Of a DNA stretch of 26,205 bases, positions 15,258 through 22,767 are shown in pieces. The stretch covers positions 1 through 26,205 of the forward strand of contig CAZEQL010000012.1 of the NCBI GenBank assembly GCA_964514415.1. Reading direction: 5' to 3'. Each line of letters starts with the position of its first letter. The stretch's first letter is position 1. This DNA comes from CAZEQL01 sp964514415 (GTDB taxonomy: Bacteria > Chloroflexota > Dehalococcoidia > GIF9 > AB-539-J10). The position numbers and the translations under genes were made by a program. A model generated the notes under the pieces. The model worked only from the letters and a program-made list of their open reading frames with translations. It was not told the origin of the DNA and did no database searches.

Positions 15258-15953
15258 ATGAAAACAATCGGACTTATCGGAGGGATGAGTTGGGAATCGA
15301 CAGCAGAGTATTACCGAATCATAAATGAAGCTGTGAGAGAGAAGGTAGGTGGACTTCACTCAGCGAAAATCGTGATGTATAGTGTTGAATTCGAAGAGGT
15401 CAGAGAGCTTCATCGTGCAGGAAATTGGGACGAAGCTACAAAGTTAATGATAGATGCCGCTAAAAGAGTGGAAAGAGGTGGTGCAGATTTTGCCTTAATC
15501 TGCACTAATACCATGCATAAGATGGCAGATGATGTTCAGGCAAATATAAATATCCCGTTATTGCATATCGCTGATGTTACCGCCGAGGCGATTCTTCCGT
15601 TCGGCTTTAACAAACTTGGCCTTTTAGGTTCCACATTTACCATGGAGGAGAATTTTTATAAGGGACGTCTAAAAGAGAAATATGGCATTGATGTTGTAAT
15701 TCCCAATAATGCTGATTGCCAGATAGTAGACAATGTAATTTTTGAGGAGTTGTGTGCAGGGAAAATAAAGGGTCCATCAAGAGAGCAACTTAAAGAGATT
15801 ATGGAGAAGCTTATTCATGATGGTGCCGGGGGAATTATTTTAGGTTGCACGGAATTACCACTTCTGGTAAAACAGGAGCACTGTTCAGTCCCCCTTTTCG
15901 ATACTACGGCAATACACGCTAAAGCTGCCGTGGATTATGCCCTTAGAGATTAA
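15258..15953 (+). CDS. aspartate/glutamate racemase-family protein
   Basis: This cofactor-independent amino-acid racemase has two catalytic cysteines: Cys82 in ALICTNTMHK and Cys197 in IILGCTELPLL. The N-terminus TIGLIGGMSWESTAEYYRII is typical of the YgeA/RacX-like aspartate racemase group. It probably makes a D-amino acid, perhaps for the cell wall, but the substrate cannot be read from the sequence. The start is the ATG at 15258 behind AAAGGAGAG, giving 231 residues, the usual length. An upstream in-frame start at 15192 would add 22 residues unlike the family. The patatin-like gene follows after 12 bases and is likely co-transcribed. The stretch 15126-15257 holds no gene. Confidence 0.88.
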   Translation: MKTIGLIGGMSWESTAEYYRIINEAVREKVGGLHSAKIVMYSVEFEEVRELHRAGNWDEATKLMIDAAKRVERGGADFALICTNTMHKMADDVQANINIPLLHIADVTAEAILPFGFNKLGLLGSTFTMEENFYKGRLKEKYGIDVVIPNNADCQIVDNVIFEELCAGKIKGPSREQLKEIMEKLIHDGAGGIILGCTELPLLVKQEHCSVPLFDTTAIHAKAAVDYALRD

Positions 15954-15965
15954 GAAGGCTATGAG

Positions 15966-17267
15966 ATGAATTCTGTAATCCCTAAAACACCAAAAATTGG
16001 CTTAGCTTTAGGTGCTGGTGCCGCCCGTGGCTGGGCACACGTTGGAGTACTGAAGGCTTTAGAGGAAAGTTCAATTCCTGTTGATATGATAAGTGGTACA
16101 AGCATGGGTGCATTGGTGGGTGCCTTGTATGCCAGAGGGAAAAAGGCAGCTACTTTAGAGGAGCTAGCGCTGGGAGTAGATTGGAAACAATTAGTTCATT
16201 TAGCCGACTTGAACCTGTTGTTTGGGAAAGGATTCATTCGCGGACGAAAACTTAAAGAAGTTTTGCGTTCCCTCATTGGAGATGTAAGATTCGAAGACTT
16301 GAAAATACCTCTTGCGATTGTAGCTGCTGATGCCCAAACCAGCGAGGAGATAATATTCACTAAAGGCTCAGTGATAGAAGCGGTAAGAGCAAGTATCTCA
16401 CTGCCTGTAATATTTACGCCTGTAAAATGGAAAGATAGGTTTTTGGTTGATGGTGGGGTGGTCGATCCTGTGCCTGTAGATATCGTCCGCGATATGGGAG
16501 CGGATGTTGTTATTGCCGTAAATGTAATTCCTGAGCCGCAGAGAGGAAAATATAGCGAGTCAGAGGGAGAGGAAATACCCGATGCGATACTGAATCTTCA
16601 TTCTGGAGACACACACTTGGTGGCTATAAAGAAAAGAATTGACAGCTTACTGCAGGAGGACGAAGGTAAGATTAAGATTTTTGAAAAGCCTTATAATGTT
16701 GTCAAAAATGAAGTTTATAGAGGTAAAGAGAAAATAGAGGCCCGATACCATGAGGACAGGCGATTAGAGGCTGCGAAGAAAAGAATCGATAGCTTGTTGG
16801 AGGAGAGCAAGGACAAAATCAAGGTCTTTGAAAAGCCTCGTGATGTTATTAAAAGCAAAATCTACAGAGGTAAAGAGAAAATAGAGGCCCGATACCATGA
16901 GGACAGGCGATTAGAGGCTGCGAAGAAAAGAATCGATAGCTTGTTGGAGGAGAGCAAGGATAAGTTTAAGGGTCTGGAGGAGCTTTGCAGTATTGCCAAG
17001 ACCAAATTTAATGAAGCTAAAGGAGAGCTAGATCCTCAAACTCCACACATATTTGACACTTTGATGCAAGCAATCGAAGCCATGGAATATGAACGAGTCA
17101 GGTTAAGGATAAAAAGTGCGGATATAGTTATAAGCCCTGATGTAAGCTATATTAAGAGCTTTGAGTTTTATAAAGGCGAAGAGGCTATAGCACAAGGATA
17201 TAAAGCCACAAAGGATATATTGCCAAAGCTTGAAGAAATAGTTCGTTCTACTTCATGTTTACCTTAG
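15966..17267 (+). CDS. patatin-like phospholipase (RssA/YchK type) with repetitive C-terminal tail
   Basis: The first ~270 residues form a patatin-like serine hydrolase. The oxyanion loop GAGAARG is at 16-22, the nucleophile Ser46 in GTSMG, and the catalytic Asp162 in LVDGGVVDP. The wording resembles the bacterial RssA-like group, probably acting on lipids at the inner membrane face. After about residue 200 a charged helical region begins. A 49-residue unit starting KKRIDSLL occurs three times, at codons beginning 16629, 16776 and 16923; the last copy is partial. The patatin-like reading VISPDVSYIKSFEFYKGEEA then resumes at the end. The insert thus seems to sit between the catalytic core and its C-terminal part. 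Start: ATG 12 bases after the racemase, with GAAGG upstream. The function of the tail is unknown; it may be a coiled coil. Confidence 0.85.
   Translation: MNSVIPKTPKIGLALGAGAARGWAHVGVLKALEESSIPVDMISGTSMGALVGALYARGKKAATLEELALGVDWKQLVHLADLNLLFGKGFIRGRKLKEVLRSLIGDVRFEDLKIPLAIVAADAQTSEEIIFTKGSVIEAVRASISLPVIFTPVKWKDRFLVDGGVVDPVPVDIVRDMGADVVIAVNVIPEPQRGKYSESEGEEIPDAILNLHSGDTHLVAIKKRIDSLLQEDEGKIKIFEKPYNVVKNEVYRGKEKIEARYHEDRRLEAAKKRIDSLLEESKDKIKVFEKPRDVIKSKIYRGKEKIEARYHEDRRLEAAKKRIDSLLEESKDKFKGLEELCSIAKTKFNEAKGELDPQTPHIFDTLMQAIEAMEYERVRLRIKSADIVISPDVSYIKSFEFYKGEEAIAQGYKATKDILPKLEEIVRSTSCLP
16629..16967 (+). repeat. 147-bp in-gene tandem repeat
   Basis: Units begin at 16629, 16776 and 16923, each 147 bp (49 codons). 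About 95 bases, 16719-16813 and 16866-16960, are identical between two successive units apart from isolated differences at the edges. The first unit is clearly older (for example LLQEDEGKIKIFEKP in place of LLEESKDKIKVFEKP). This suggests one old and one recent duplication, both frame-preserving. Confidence 0.9.
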
Positions 17268-17276
17268 CGCACCTTA

Positions 17277-17305
17277 TTGTTAAGTTGTAAAGGGTATAAT
17301 ATAAT
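17277..17305 (+). promoter_or_regulatory. promoter of the lipoprotein gene
   Basis: TTGTTA (17277-17282), a 17-base spacer and a perfect TATAAT (17300-17305). A GGGAGG then precedes the ATG at 17348 by about 14 bases, with a closer AAAGGGG. Confidence 0.65.
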
Positions 17306-17347
17306 TTTCAACAAGCGCATTTTGAGTAGGGAGGTAGAAAAAGGGGC

Positions 17348-18493
17348 ATGACTAAAATAAGATTCGGGGCAATTTTAGCAATTTTGGCAACGATAATTGT
17401 ATTGACTAGTGCCTGTGGTTCAGAAGCAACCCCAGCTCCATCGGAGCCAGGTGGCAATCAGCCACCAGTAATTTCAAGTCTAACACCTTCGCAGTCGCAA
17501 GTTATCCCCTCAAGCATAATTGAGATTCGATGTGAGGCATCAGACCCAGACGGTGATGCTATAAGTTATGAATGGTCAGCCATTGGTGGCAGCTTCAGTG
17601 GGGCTGGACAACCCGTGATTTCCTGGGCAGCTCCAGAAGACTGCGGAACTTACGATGTTATAGTTACTGTTAAAGATGGCAAGGGTGGTATTACTCAAGC
17701 CACTGTGCCACTGAGTGTGGTGCGTAACCAGGATCCACAGATTTCTAGTTTGGTTGCCGATCCAGTTACAATTTCGCCCCAGGGCCAAACGACGATTACC
17801 TGTATTGCCAGCGACCCGGATAAAGATACGCTTAACTATAACTGGAGGGCCAGTGGTGGCAGCATTACCGGAACAGGTAATAAAGTCACGTGGATAGCAC
17901 CTGATGAAGAAGGAACATATACCATTACAATCACTGTTGGTGATGGTAAGGGCGGTCAGAATGTAGATAATGTATCAGTCACTGTGGCTTTAGTACAACA
18001 AACGGTAACTTTTACTCCTGTGGCTAATGAAACGGGTACAGTATCCCGAAGTGGAGATAAGGATACTTCGAGGACTAGAGCCGGAGACAGCGATAAAAGT
18101 GAGAGCTATCACGCTTTTTGGAGTTTTGATACCTATAGTTTGAGGAGCGCTGATATAAAAGATGCCAAACTCAGTTTCACTACGAAGAAAGTGGGTGGGG
18201 TGCCATTCGATAGGAATACAGGGCTTCAAGGGCTACATTTATGGCGGGTTTGTTATGAGAAAGGACAGTTGCCCAAGTTTAATATAGAGCACCCATACGC
18301 GGAAATAACTGCGGTTATGTGGGAGCCGCCGACGGTTGTAGATGTAACCAAAGTGGTAAGGAATATTGCACAGGGGACAAGTGACCGCGTGCAGGTGGAA
18401 GCGTGCTTTTTGCGTGTGACTAATGATAACTGTACTGCTGACTATGTTGAATGGTCATCAGTTACCCTTACCGTCACTTATGCGAAAGAGTGA
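17348..18493 (+). CDS. secreted lipoprotein with two PKD-like domains
   Basis: This 381-residue lipoprotein has a signal peptide FGAILAILATIIVLTSAC with a lipobox cleaved before Cys23, then a Pro/Ser-rich linker. Two tandem immunoglobulin/PKD-like modules of about 85 residues follow, each with the pattern ASDPDGD or ASDPDKD, a central W, and TVKDGKGG or TVGDGKGG at the end. The C-terminal ~150 residues form a different beta-rich domain (FTPVANETGTVSRSGDKDTS, then SYHAFWSFDTYSLRSADI). That part resembles the beta-sandwich repeats of DNRLRE-like surface proteins, but I cannot name it firmly. The protein should be anchored on the outside of the membrane and may bind a surface polymer. It has its own promoter. 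A third tryptophan-rich region near the end contains two cysteines. Confidence 0.75.
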   Translation: MTKIRFGAILAILATIIVLTSACGSEATPAPSEPGGNQPPVISSLTPSQSQVIPSSIIEIRCEASDPDGDAISYEWSAIGGSFSGAGQPVISWAAPEDCGTYDVIVTVKDGKGGITQATVPLSVVRNQDPQISSLVADPVTISPQGQTTITCIASDPDKDTLNYNWRASGGSITGTGNKVTWIAPDEEGTYTITITVGDGKGGQNVDNVSVTVALVQQTVTFTPVANETGTVSRSGDKDTSRTRAGDSDKSESYHAFWSFDTYSLRSADIKDAKLSFTTKKVGGVPFDRNTGLQGLHLWRVCYEKGQLPKFNIEHPYAEITAVMWEPPTVVDVTKVVRNIAQGTSDRVQVEACFLRVTNDNCTADYVEWSSVTLTVTYAKE

Positions 18494-18527
18494 GGAAAGG
18501 TTTAATTTTTAGCTGGTATACGGATTA

Positions 18528-18589
18528 ACGCGATACTATAATTCGCGTGTACCTGTTATCCTTAGACAGGGATAACAACGCTTCCCTGT
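18528..18589 (+). promoter_or_regulatory. structured leader upstream of dprA
   Basis: Three inverted repeats crowd into about 60 bases. ACGCG/CGCGT (18528-18532, 18544-18548) encloses a TATAAT. GTTATCC/GGATAAC are at 18555-18561 and 18570-18576. ACAGGGA/TCCCTGT are at 18566-18572 and 18583-18589. The last two share bases, so only one can form at a time. No T-run follows, so it is not a plain terminator of the lipoprotein gene. A role in control of dprA is a guess. Confidence 0.3.
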
Positions 18590-18678
18590 TGCGTCAAGAG
18601 AAGTGGAAGGCTGAAAAAGGCTAGGATATTTTATTCTTCCTTGGTTGCTCTATCTATGCTAAAATCTGCTCAAGTTTT

Positions 18679-19773
18679 ATGGCAAACACTGATGAGCTGA
18701 AATACTGGGTTGGTTTCTCCAAGGTACCCGGTATTGGCAGGATAAGGGTTTCTCAACTGAAGGAGTACTTTGGTAGTTTAGAAGACGCATGGAAAGCCCC
18801 TGAGGGTAAGTTAAAACAAGCAGGGTTAGACTCACGAAGTACAGATTCTTTATTCCTGTTGCGCTCTAGAATTTCCCTAGATGCCGAGATGGAAAAGCTG
18901 GAGCATTACAAAGTAAAGGTGCTCACCTATGAAAACTCTTGTTATCCTCCCAGATTAAAGGAAATTTATGATTACCCAGCAGTGCTTTATGTTAGAGGCG
19001 ATCTCCCATCTCCAGATGACCCCTGTCTAGCTGTGGTTGGCACTCGTCGCCCTACCATTTATGGACGGCAAATAACGGAAGAAATTGTAACTGATCTGGC
19101 ACGAAGCAAGATCACTATCATTAGTGGATTAGCTAGAGGAATCGATTCTATCGCTCATTGGGCTACCTTAGATGCTGGGGGTAAAACTATAGCAGTTTTC
19201 GCTTCCGGGCTAGATATTGTCTACCCTGGGGAAAATGCTAAACTAGCTCAGGCTATTATGGGGCGAGGGGCTTTGATAAGCGAATATCCTCTGGGTGCTA
19301 CGCCTAAAGCTGAGAACTTCCCGCTCCGTAATCGGATTATGAGCGGCTTGAGCTTAGGGATATTAGTGGTGGAAGCTGGGGAGAGGAGTGGAGCCTTAAT
19401 TACTGCACATCAGGCACTGGAACAGAATCGGGAGGTTTTTGCCATCCCCGGCAGCATCCTTTCTCCGATGAGCAAGGGAACAAATCGCCTTATACAGGAG
19501 GGAGCTAAATTAGTCTGTAATTGTGCTGATATTTTAGAGGATTTAAACTTATCTATAGTAGCACCTCAACAATTGGAAATTAAGGAAATTTTGCCTGCCA
19601 GTGAAGCTGAATCTTTGATACTAAAGCACTTAAGTCCTGAGCCAAGCCACATAGATGAAGTTTGCCGTCGCAGTGGCTTAACTACTTCGAAGGTAAGCAG
19701 CACTCTAGTTATGTTGGAGCTGAAAGGTATGGTGAAACAGGTCGGGAGTATGTATTATGCTTTGGCGAAGTAA
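18679..19773 (+). CDS. dprA: DNA-protecting protein DprA
   Basis: DprA loads RecA on incoming single-stranded DNA during natural transformation, and is often kept in species not known to be competent. Domains in order: a short SAM-like N-terminus with KVPGIGRIRVSQL; the Rossmann-like core with CLAVVGTRRPTIYG, IISGLARGIDSIAHWATL, SGLDIVYPGENAKL and ISEYPLGATPKAENFPLRNRIMSGLS; and a C-terminal winged helix from about residue 305. The 364 residues match the usual length. The ATG at 18679 has no strong Shine-Dalgarno. topA follows after about 40 bases, the common dprA-topA pairing of many bacteria. No other competence genes are visible in the window. Confidence 0.94.
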   Translation: MANTDELKYWVGFSKVPGIGRIRVSQLKEYFGSLEDAWKAPEGKLKQAGLDSRSTDSLFLLRSRISLDAEMEKLEHYKVKVLTYENSCYPPRLKEIYDYPAVLYVRGDLPSPDDPCLAVVGTRRPTIYGRQITEEIVTDLARSKITIISGLARGIDSIAHWATLDAGGKTIAVFASGLDIVYPGENAKLAQAIMGRGALISEYPLGATPKAENFPLRNRIMSGLSLGILVVEAGERSGALITAHQALEQNREVFAIPGSILSPMSKGTNRLIQEGAKLVCNCADILEDLNLSIVAPQQLEIKEILPASEAESLILKHLSPEPSHIDEVCRRSGLTTSKVSSTLVMLELKGMVKQVGSMYYALAK

Positions 19774-19814
19774 GGAATATTCAGTAGTTGACTGAAAGTT
19801 GAAGGCTGATAAGT

Positions 19815-21980
19815 ATGGCAAGTAAATTAGTTATTGTTGAATCCCCGGCTAAAGCCAGGACACTGAGTAAAATTTTAGGCCGTAGTTACATTATTAAAGC
19901 GTCTCTGGGGCATGTGCGCGATCTGCCCAACAAAAGTTTAGGAGTGAACATAAACGAGGACTTCGCTCCGAAATATGTTACCCTCCCAGCGAAGAGAAAG
20001 ATAATTGCTGAGCTTAAAGAAGCAGCTAAAAAGGCCAGCTCTGTCTACCTGGCTACTGACCCCGACCGTGAAGGAGAGGCAATTTCCTGGCATCTTGTGC
20101 ACGCAGCCAAATTGGACAAGAACGAGGGGCTTACTCACCGCGTAGTTTTTCATGAGATAACCAAAGATGCGGTTCTCAAGGCATTTGAGGAGCCTCGTTC
20201 TCTCGATATGAATTTGGTGAACGCACAGCAGGCCAGGCGTATCCTCGATAGGCTTGTCGGTTATAAATTAAGCCCTCTGCTGTGGAGAAAGGTACAGAAG
20301 GGCCTTTCCGCCGGCAGAGTCCAATCAGTAGCTACAAGAATTATCGTTGACCGTGAGCAAGAAATTCGAGATTTCACCTCCGAAGAGTACTGGGTTATCG
20401 AGATTGCGCTAGCTCCGATTAAAGAAAAGGAGACAACTTTCAAAGCTAAGCTGGTAGCCTTGATCGATGGTGCCAAGCTTTATATCCACAATAAGGAAGA
20501 GTCTGACAAAGTTGTCGCTGATTTAGGTAAAGCCAAGTATGCGATTAAGTCTGTACAGACTAAACAAGTAGCTCGTCAACCATCTCCGCCTTTTATCACC
20601 AGCACATTGCAACAGGAAGCCTCCAGGAAGCTGCATTTTACCGCTAAGTACACCATGGCTATCGCACAGCAACTTTATGAAGGTTTACCTCTGGGCAAGG
20701 AAGGCTCTGTGGGGCTTATTACCTATATGCGCACTGATTCCACCCGTGTTGCTGCCTCGGCCGTAAGCGAAACGAGAGAATTCATCAGCGAAAAGTACGG
20801 TAGCGATTTTTTGCCACCAAAGCCGCGTGCCTTTGTCAAAAAGGCAAAGCTGGCACAGGAAGCTCACGAAGCAATCCGCCCCACAAAGATTCACCGCGAA
20901 CCTAATCAAATTAAAGCATTTCTCAACTTAAACCAATTCAAGCTTTATGAGCTTATCTGGAAACGCATGGTGGCAAGTCAAATGGCGGCGGCTTTATATG
21001 ACACGACCAACGTAGAGATACAGGCAAGCAATGCCACTGCAGCTTCAAAAGCGTTGAAGGAGCAGCAACCTCAAGGCTATTTACTCAAAGCAGCTAGCTC
21101 TACCACCAAATTCCCTGGGTTTATGACTGTTTACAGCGAAGGCAAGGATGAGGATGAACAAGAGGAAGGGTTTGTTTCTTTACCTGAACTGAAAAGCGGT
21201 GATAAATTAACTTACTTGGCGGCTTTCCCTGAACAGCATTTCACTCAACCACCACCTCGCTACACCGAAGCAACATTAATAAAAGCACTGGAGCAGAAAG
21301 GAATTGGGCGTCCCAGCACTTATGCTCCTACCCTATCTATCATCCAGGAAAGAGGCTACGTACACAAGGGAAATGGTAAATTCTATTCCGATGAATTAGG
21401 AAACATTGTCAACGGCATGTTAGTTAAGCACTTCCCCACAATCGTCAGTCTCAGTTTCACAGCAGGGATGGAAAAACAACTGGATGACATAGCTCAAGGC
21501 AAGCGTGAATGGATAGCTGCATTGAAGGAGTTCTACCCTCCCTTTGAAGACACGTTACACAAGGCTTGGACCAGTATAGACAAAGTTGATATGACCCAAC
21601 CAACCGACGAAACTTGCCCTAACTGTGGCAAGCCCATGGTGATAAAAGTAGGGCGGTTTGGTAAATTCCTCGCCTGTAGTGGTTATCCAGATTGTAAGAC
21701 AACAAAGCCCTATGTGATTAGAACTGGGGCTTGTTGTCCTCAATGCGGTAGTGAGTTGGTGGAAAGAACCAACAAAAAGAAGAGGGTATTCTATGGCTGC
21801 AGCAATTATCCCCAATGCCGTTTCGCCACAAATTACAGACCACTTCCGCAGCCCTGCCCCCAATGTGGTAAGCTTTTGGTGCTGAGCGAAAAGGATGGAG
21901 CAAAATGCCTGGCTTGCGGGTATAAGGTAAAATTATCTGAGCTAGAGCCAGAGAAGCAAAAAGAAGAGGTGATTTCATGA
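19815..21980 (+). CDS. topA: DNA topoisomerase I (type IA)
   Basis: TopA relaxes negative supercoils by cutting one DNA strand through a tyrosyl bond. The TOPRIM domain starts with ESPAKARTLSKILG (Glu9) and has the acidic ATDPDREGEAISWH (Asp82, Asp84, Glu86). The catalytic tyrosine is Tyr304 in LITYMRTDSTR. KALEQKGIGRPSTYAPTLS forms part of the active site. The C-terminus carries three zinc ribbons: CPNCGKPMVIKVGRFGKFLAC, then CCPQCGSELV, then CPQCGKLLVLSEKDGAKCLAC. The 721 residues are normal. It probably shares a transcript with dprA and aroQ; the aroQ ATG overlaps its stop (ATGA), so translation of the two is likely coupled. Confidence 0.96.
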   Translation: MASKLVIVESPAKARTLSKILGRSYIIKASLGHVRDLPNKSLGVNINEDFAPKYVTLPAKRKIIAELKEAAKKASSVYLATDPDREGEAISWHLVHAAKLDKNEGLTHRVVFHEITKDAVLKAFEEPRSLDMNLVNAQQARRILDRLVGYKLSPLLWRKVQKGLSAGRVQSVATRIIVDREQEIRDFTSEEYWVIEIALAPIKEKETTFKAKLVALIDGAKLYIHNKEESDKVVADLGKAKYAIKSVQTKQVARQPSPPFITSTLQQEASRKLHFTAKYTMAIAQQLYEGLPLGKEGSVGLITYMRTDSTRVAASAVSETREFISEKYGSDFLPPKPRAFVKKAKLAQEAHEAIRPTKIHREPNQIKAFLNLNQFKLYELIWKRMVASQMAAALYDTTNVEIQASNATAASKALKEQQPQGYLLKAASSTTKFPGFMTVYSEGKDEDEQEEGFVSLPELKSGDKLTYLAAFPEQHFTQPPPRYTEATLIKALEQKGIGRPSTYAPTLSIIQERGYVHKGNGKFYSDELGNIVNGMLVKHFPTIVSLSFTAGMEKQLDDIAQGKREWIAALKEFYPPFEDTLHKAWTSIDKVDMTQPTDETCPNCGKPMVIKVGRFGKFLACSGYPDCKTTKPYVIRTGACCPQCGSELVERTNKKKRVFYGCSNYPQCRFATNYRPLPQPCPQCGKLLVLSEKDGAKCLACGYKVKLSELEPEKQKEEVIS

Positions 21981-22420
21981 AAATTTTAGTTGTTAATGGA
22001 CCGAATCTCAATATGTTGGGCAAAAGAGATAAGACAATTTACGGAGAAAAAACTTTAGCTGAGATCGATGCGTTAGTCAAGAAACAAGGTGAGGATTTAG
22101 CCATTGAAGTGATGACGGTTCAGTCCAACAGTGAAGGAGCGCTTATAGATTTTATTCAGGAGCAAGCACGTTCAGCAGATGGCATAATCATCAACCCCGG
22201 CGCTCTCACTCACTATGGATTTTCTCTACGTGACGCTTTAGCCGACACCAAGCTGCCAATAATTGAAGTCCATCTATCTAATATTTATGCTCGAGAGGAC
22301 TGGCGAGCCGAGTCTGTGATTGCCCCCATAGCCACAGGTCAAATCAGCGGCTTAGGCTGGAGGGGATACGTCGCCGCACTGCGAACCTTGGCTGCTGAGC
22401 TAAAGGGAGAAAGTGTTTAA
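21977..22420 (+). CDS. aroQ: 3-dehydroquinate dehydratase, type II
   Basis: AroQ removes water from 3-dehydroquinate in step three of the shikimate pathway to aromatic amino acids. The start ILVVNGPNLNMLGKRD, the catalytic Tyr in KTIYGEK, the general-acid region IIINPGALTHYGFSLRDAL and the substrate loop EVHLSNIYAREDWR are all present. The type II enzyme is a dodecamer of about 145 residues, and this one has 147. The ATG overlaps the topA stop by 4 bases, with GAAGAGGTG just upstream as ribosome binding site. Other shikimate genes are not in the window. The M24 peptidase and efp genes follow after a repeat-filled gap; aroQ-pepP-efp is a common neighbourhood in bacteria. Confidence 0.95.
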   Translation: MKILVVNGPNLNMLGKRDKTIYGEKTLAEIDALVKKQGEDLAIEVMTVQSNSEGALIDFIQEQARSADGIIINPGALTHYGFSLRDALADTKLPIIEVHLSNIYAREDWRAESVIAPIATGQISGLGWRGYVAALRTLAAELKGESV

Positions 22421-22476
22421 TTGTCATCTTGACCATAAATTCAGTGAAGAAGACCTTCTACCTGTTATTCTGAAAT

Positions 22477-22611
22477 GTAGTTGCCCAATTTATTGGGCAG
22501 GGGATTCTTCGCGAAGTTTACCCTGAGTGGGGTGAGATACTTCCCCTTCACTTCGTTCAGGGCTGTTGCCCAATTTATTGGGCAACCGTGCCTGATGAAT
22601 CAGGCAACTAC
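22477..22611. mobile_element. MITE-like element with terminal inverted repeats and internal palindromes
   Basis: GTAGTTGCC (22477-22485) and GGCAACTAC (22603-22611) are perfect 9-base inverted ends of a 135-bp element with no gene. Inside are TGCCCAAT/ATTGGGCA (22482-22499), the perfect 22-base palindrome with 10-base arms at 22565-22586 (same core), and TGCCTGAT/ATCAGGCA (22589-22606). The flanks GAAAT and GAAAA could be a blurred target duplication. A further GGCGGGG/CCCCGCC hairpin at 22676-22694 belongs to the same repeat-rich gap (22421-22767). I see no gene in this gap; the open frame through it is a chance reading of palindromes. Confidence 0.6.
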
Positions 22612-22767
22612 GAAAATTTGGGGTGAAACTGGTTGGGGACAAGCCCCGACTTTACAGGGGCGTTACAATTGTAGTGGCGGGGTTTATCCCCGCCTGAGAC
22701 TCAGAAATGCCAAAAATCGAACGGAAAAAACAAAATTAAACAGCCTGGAACACCCAAAAGGAGAAAG

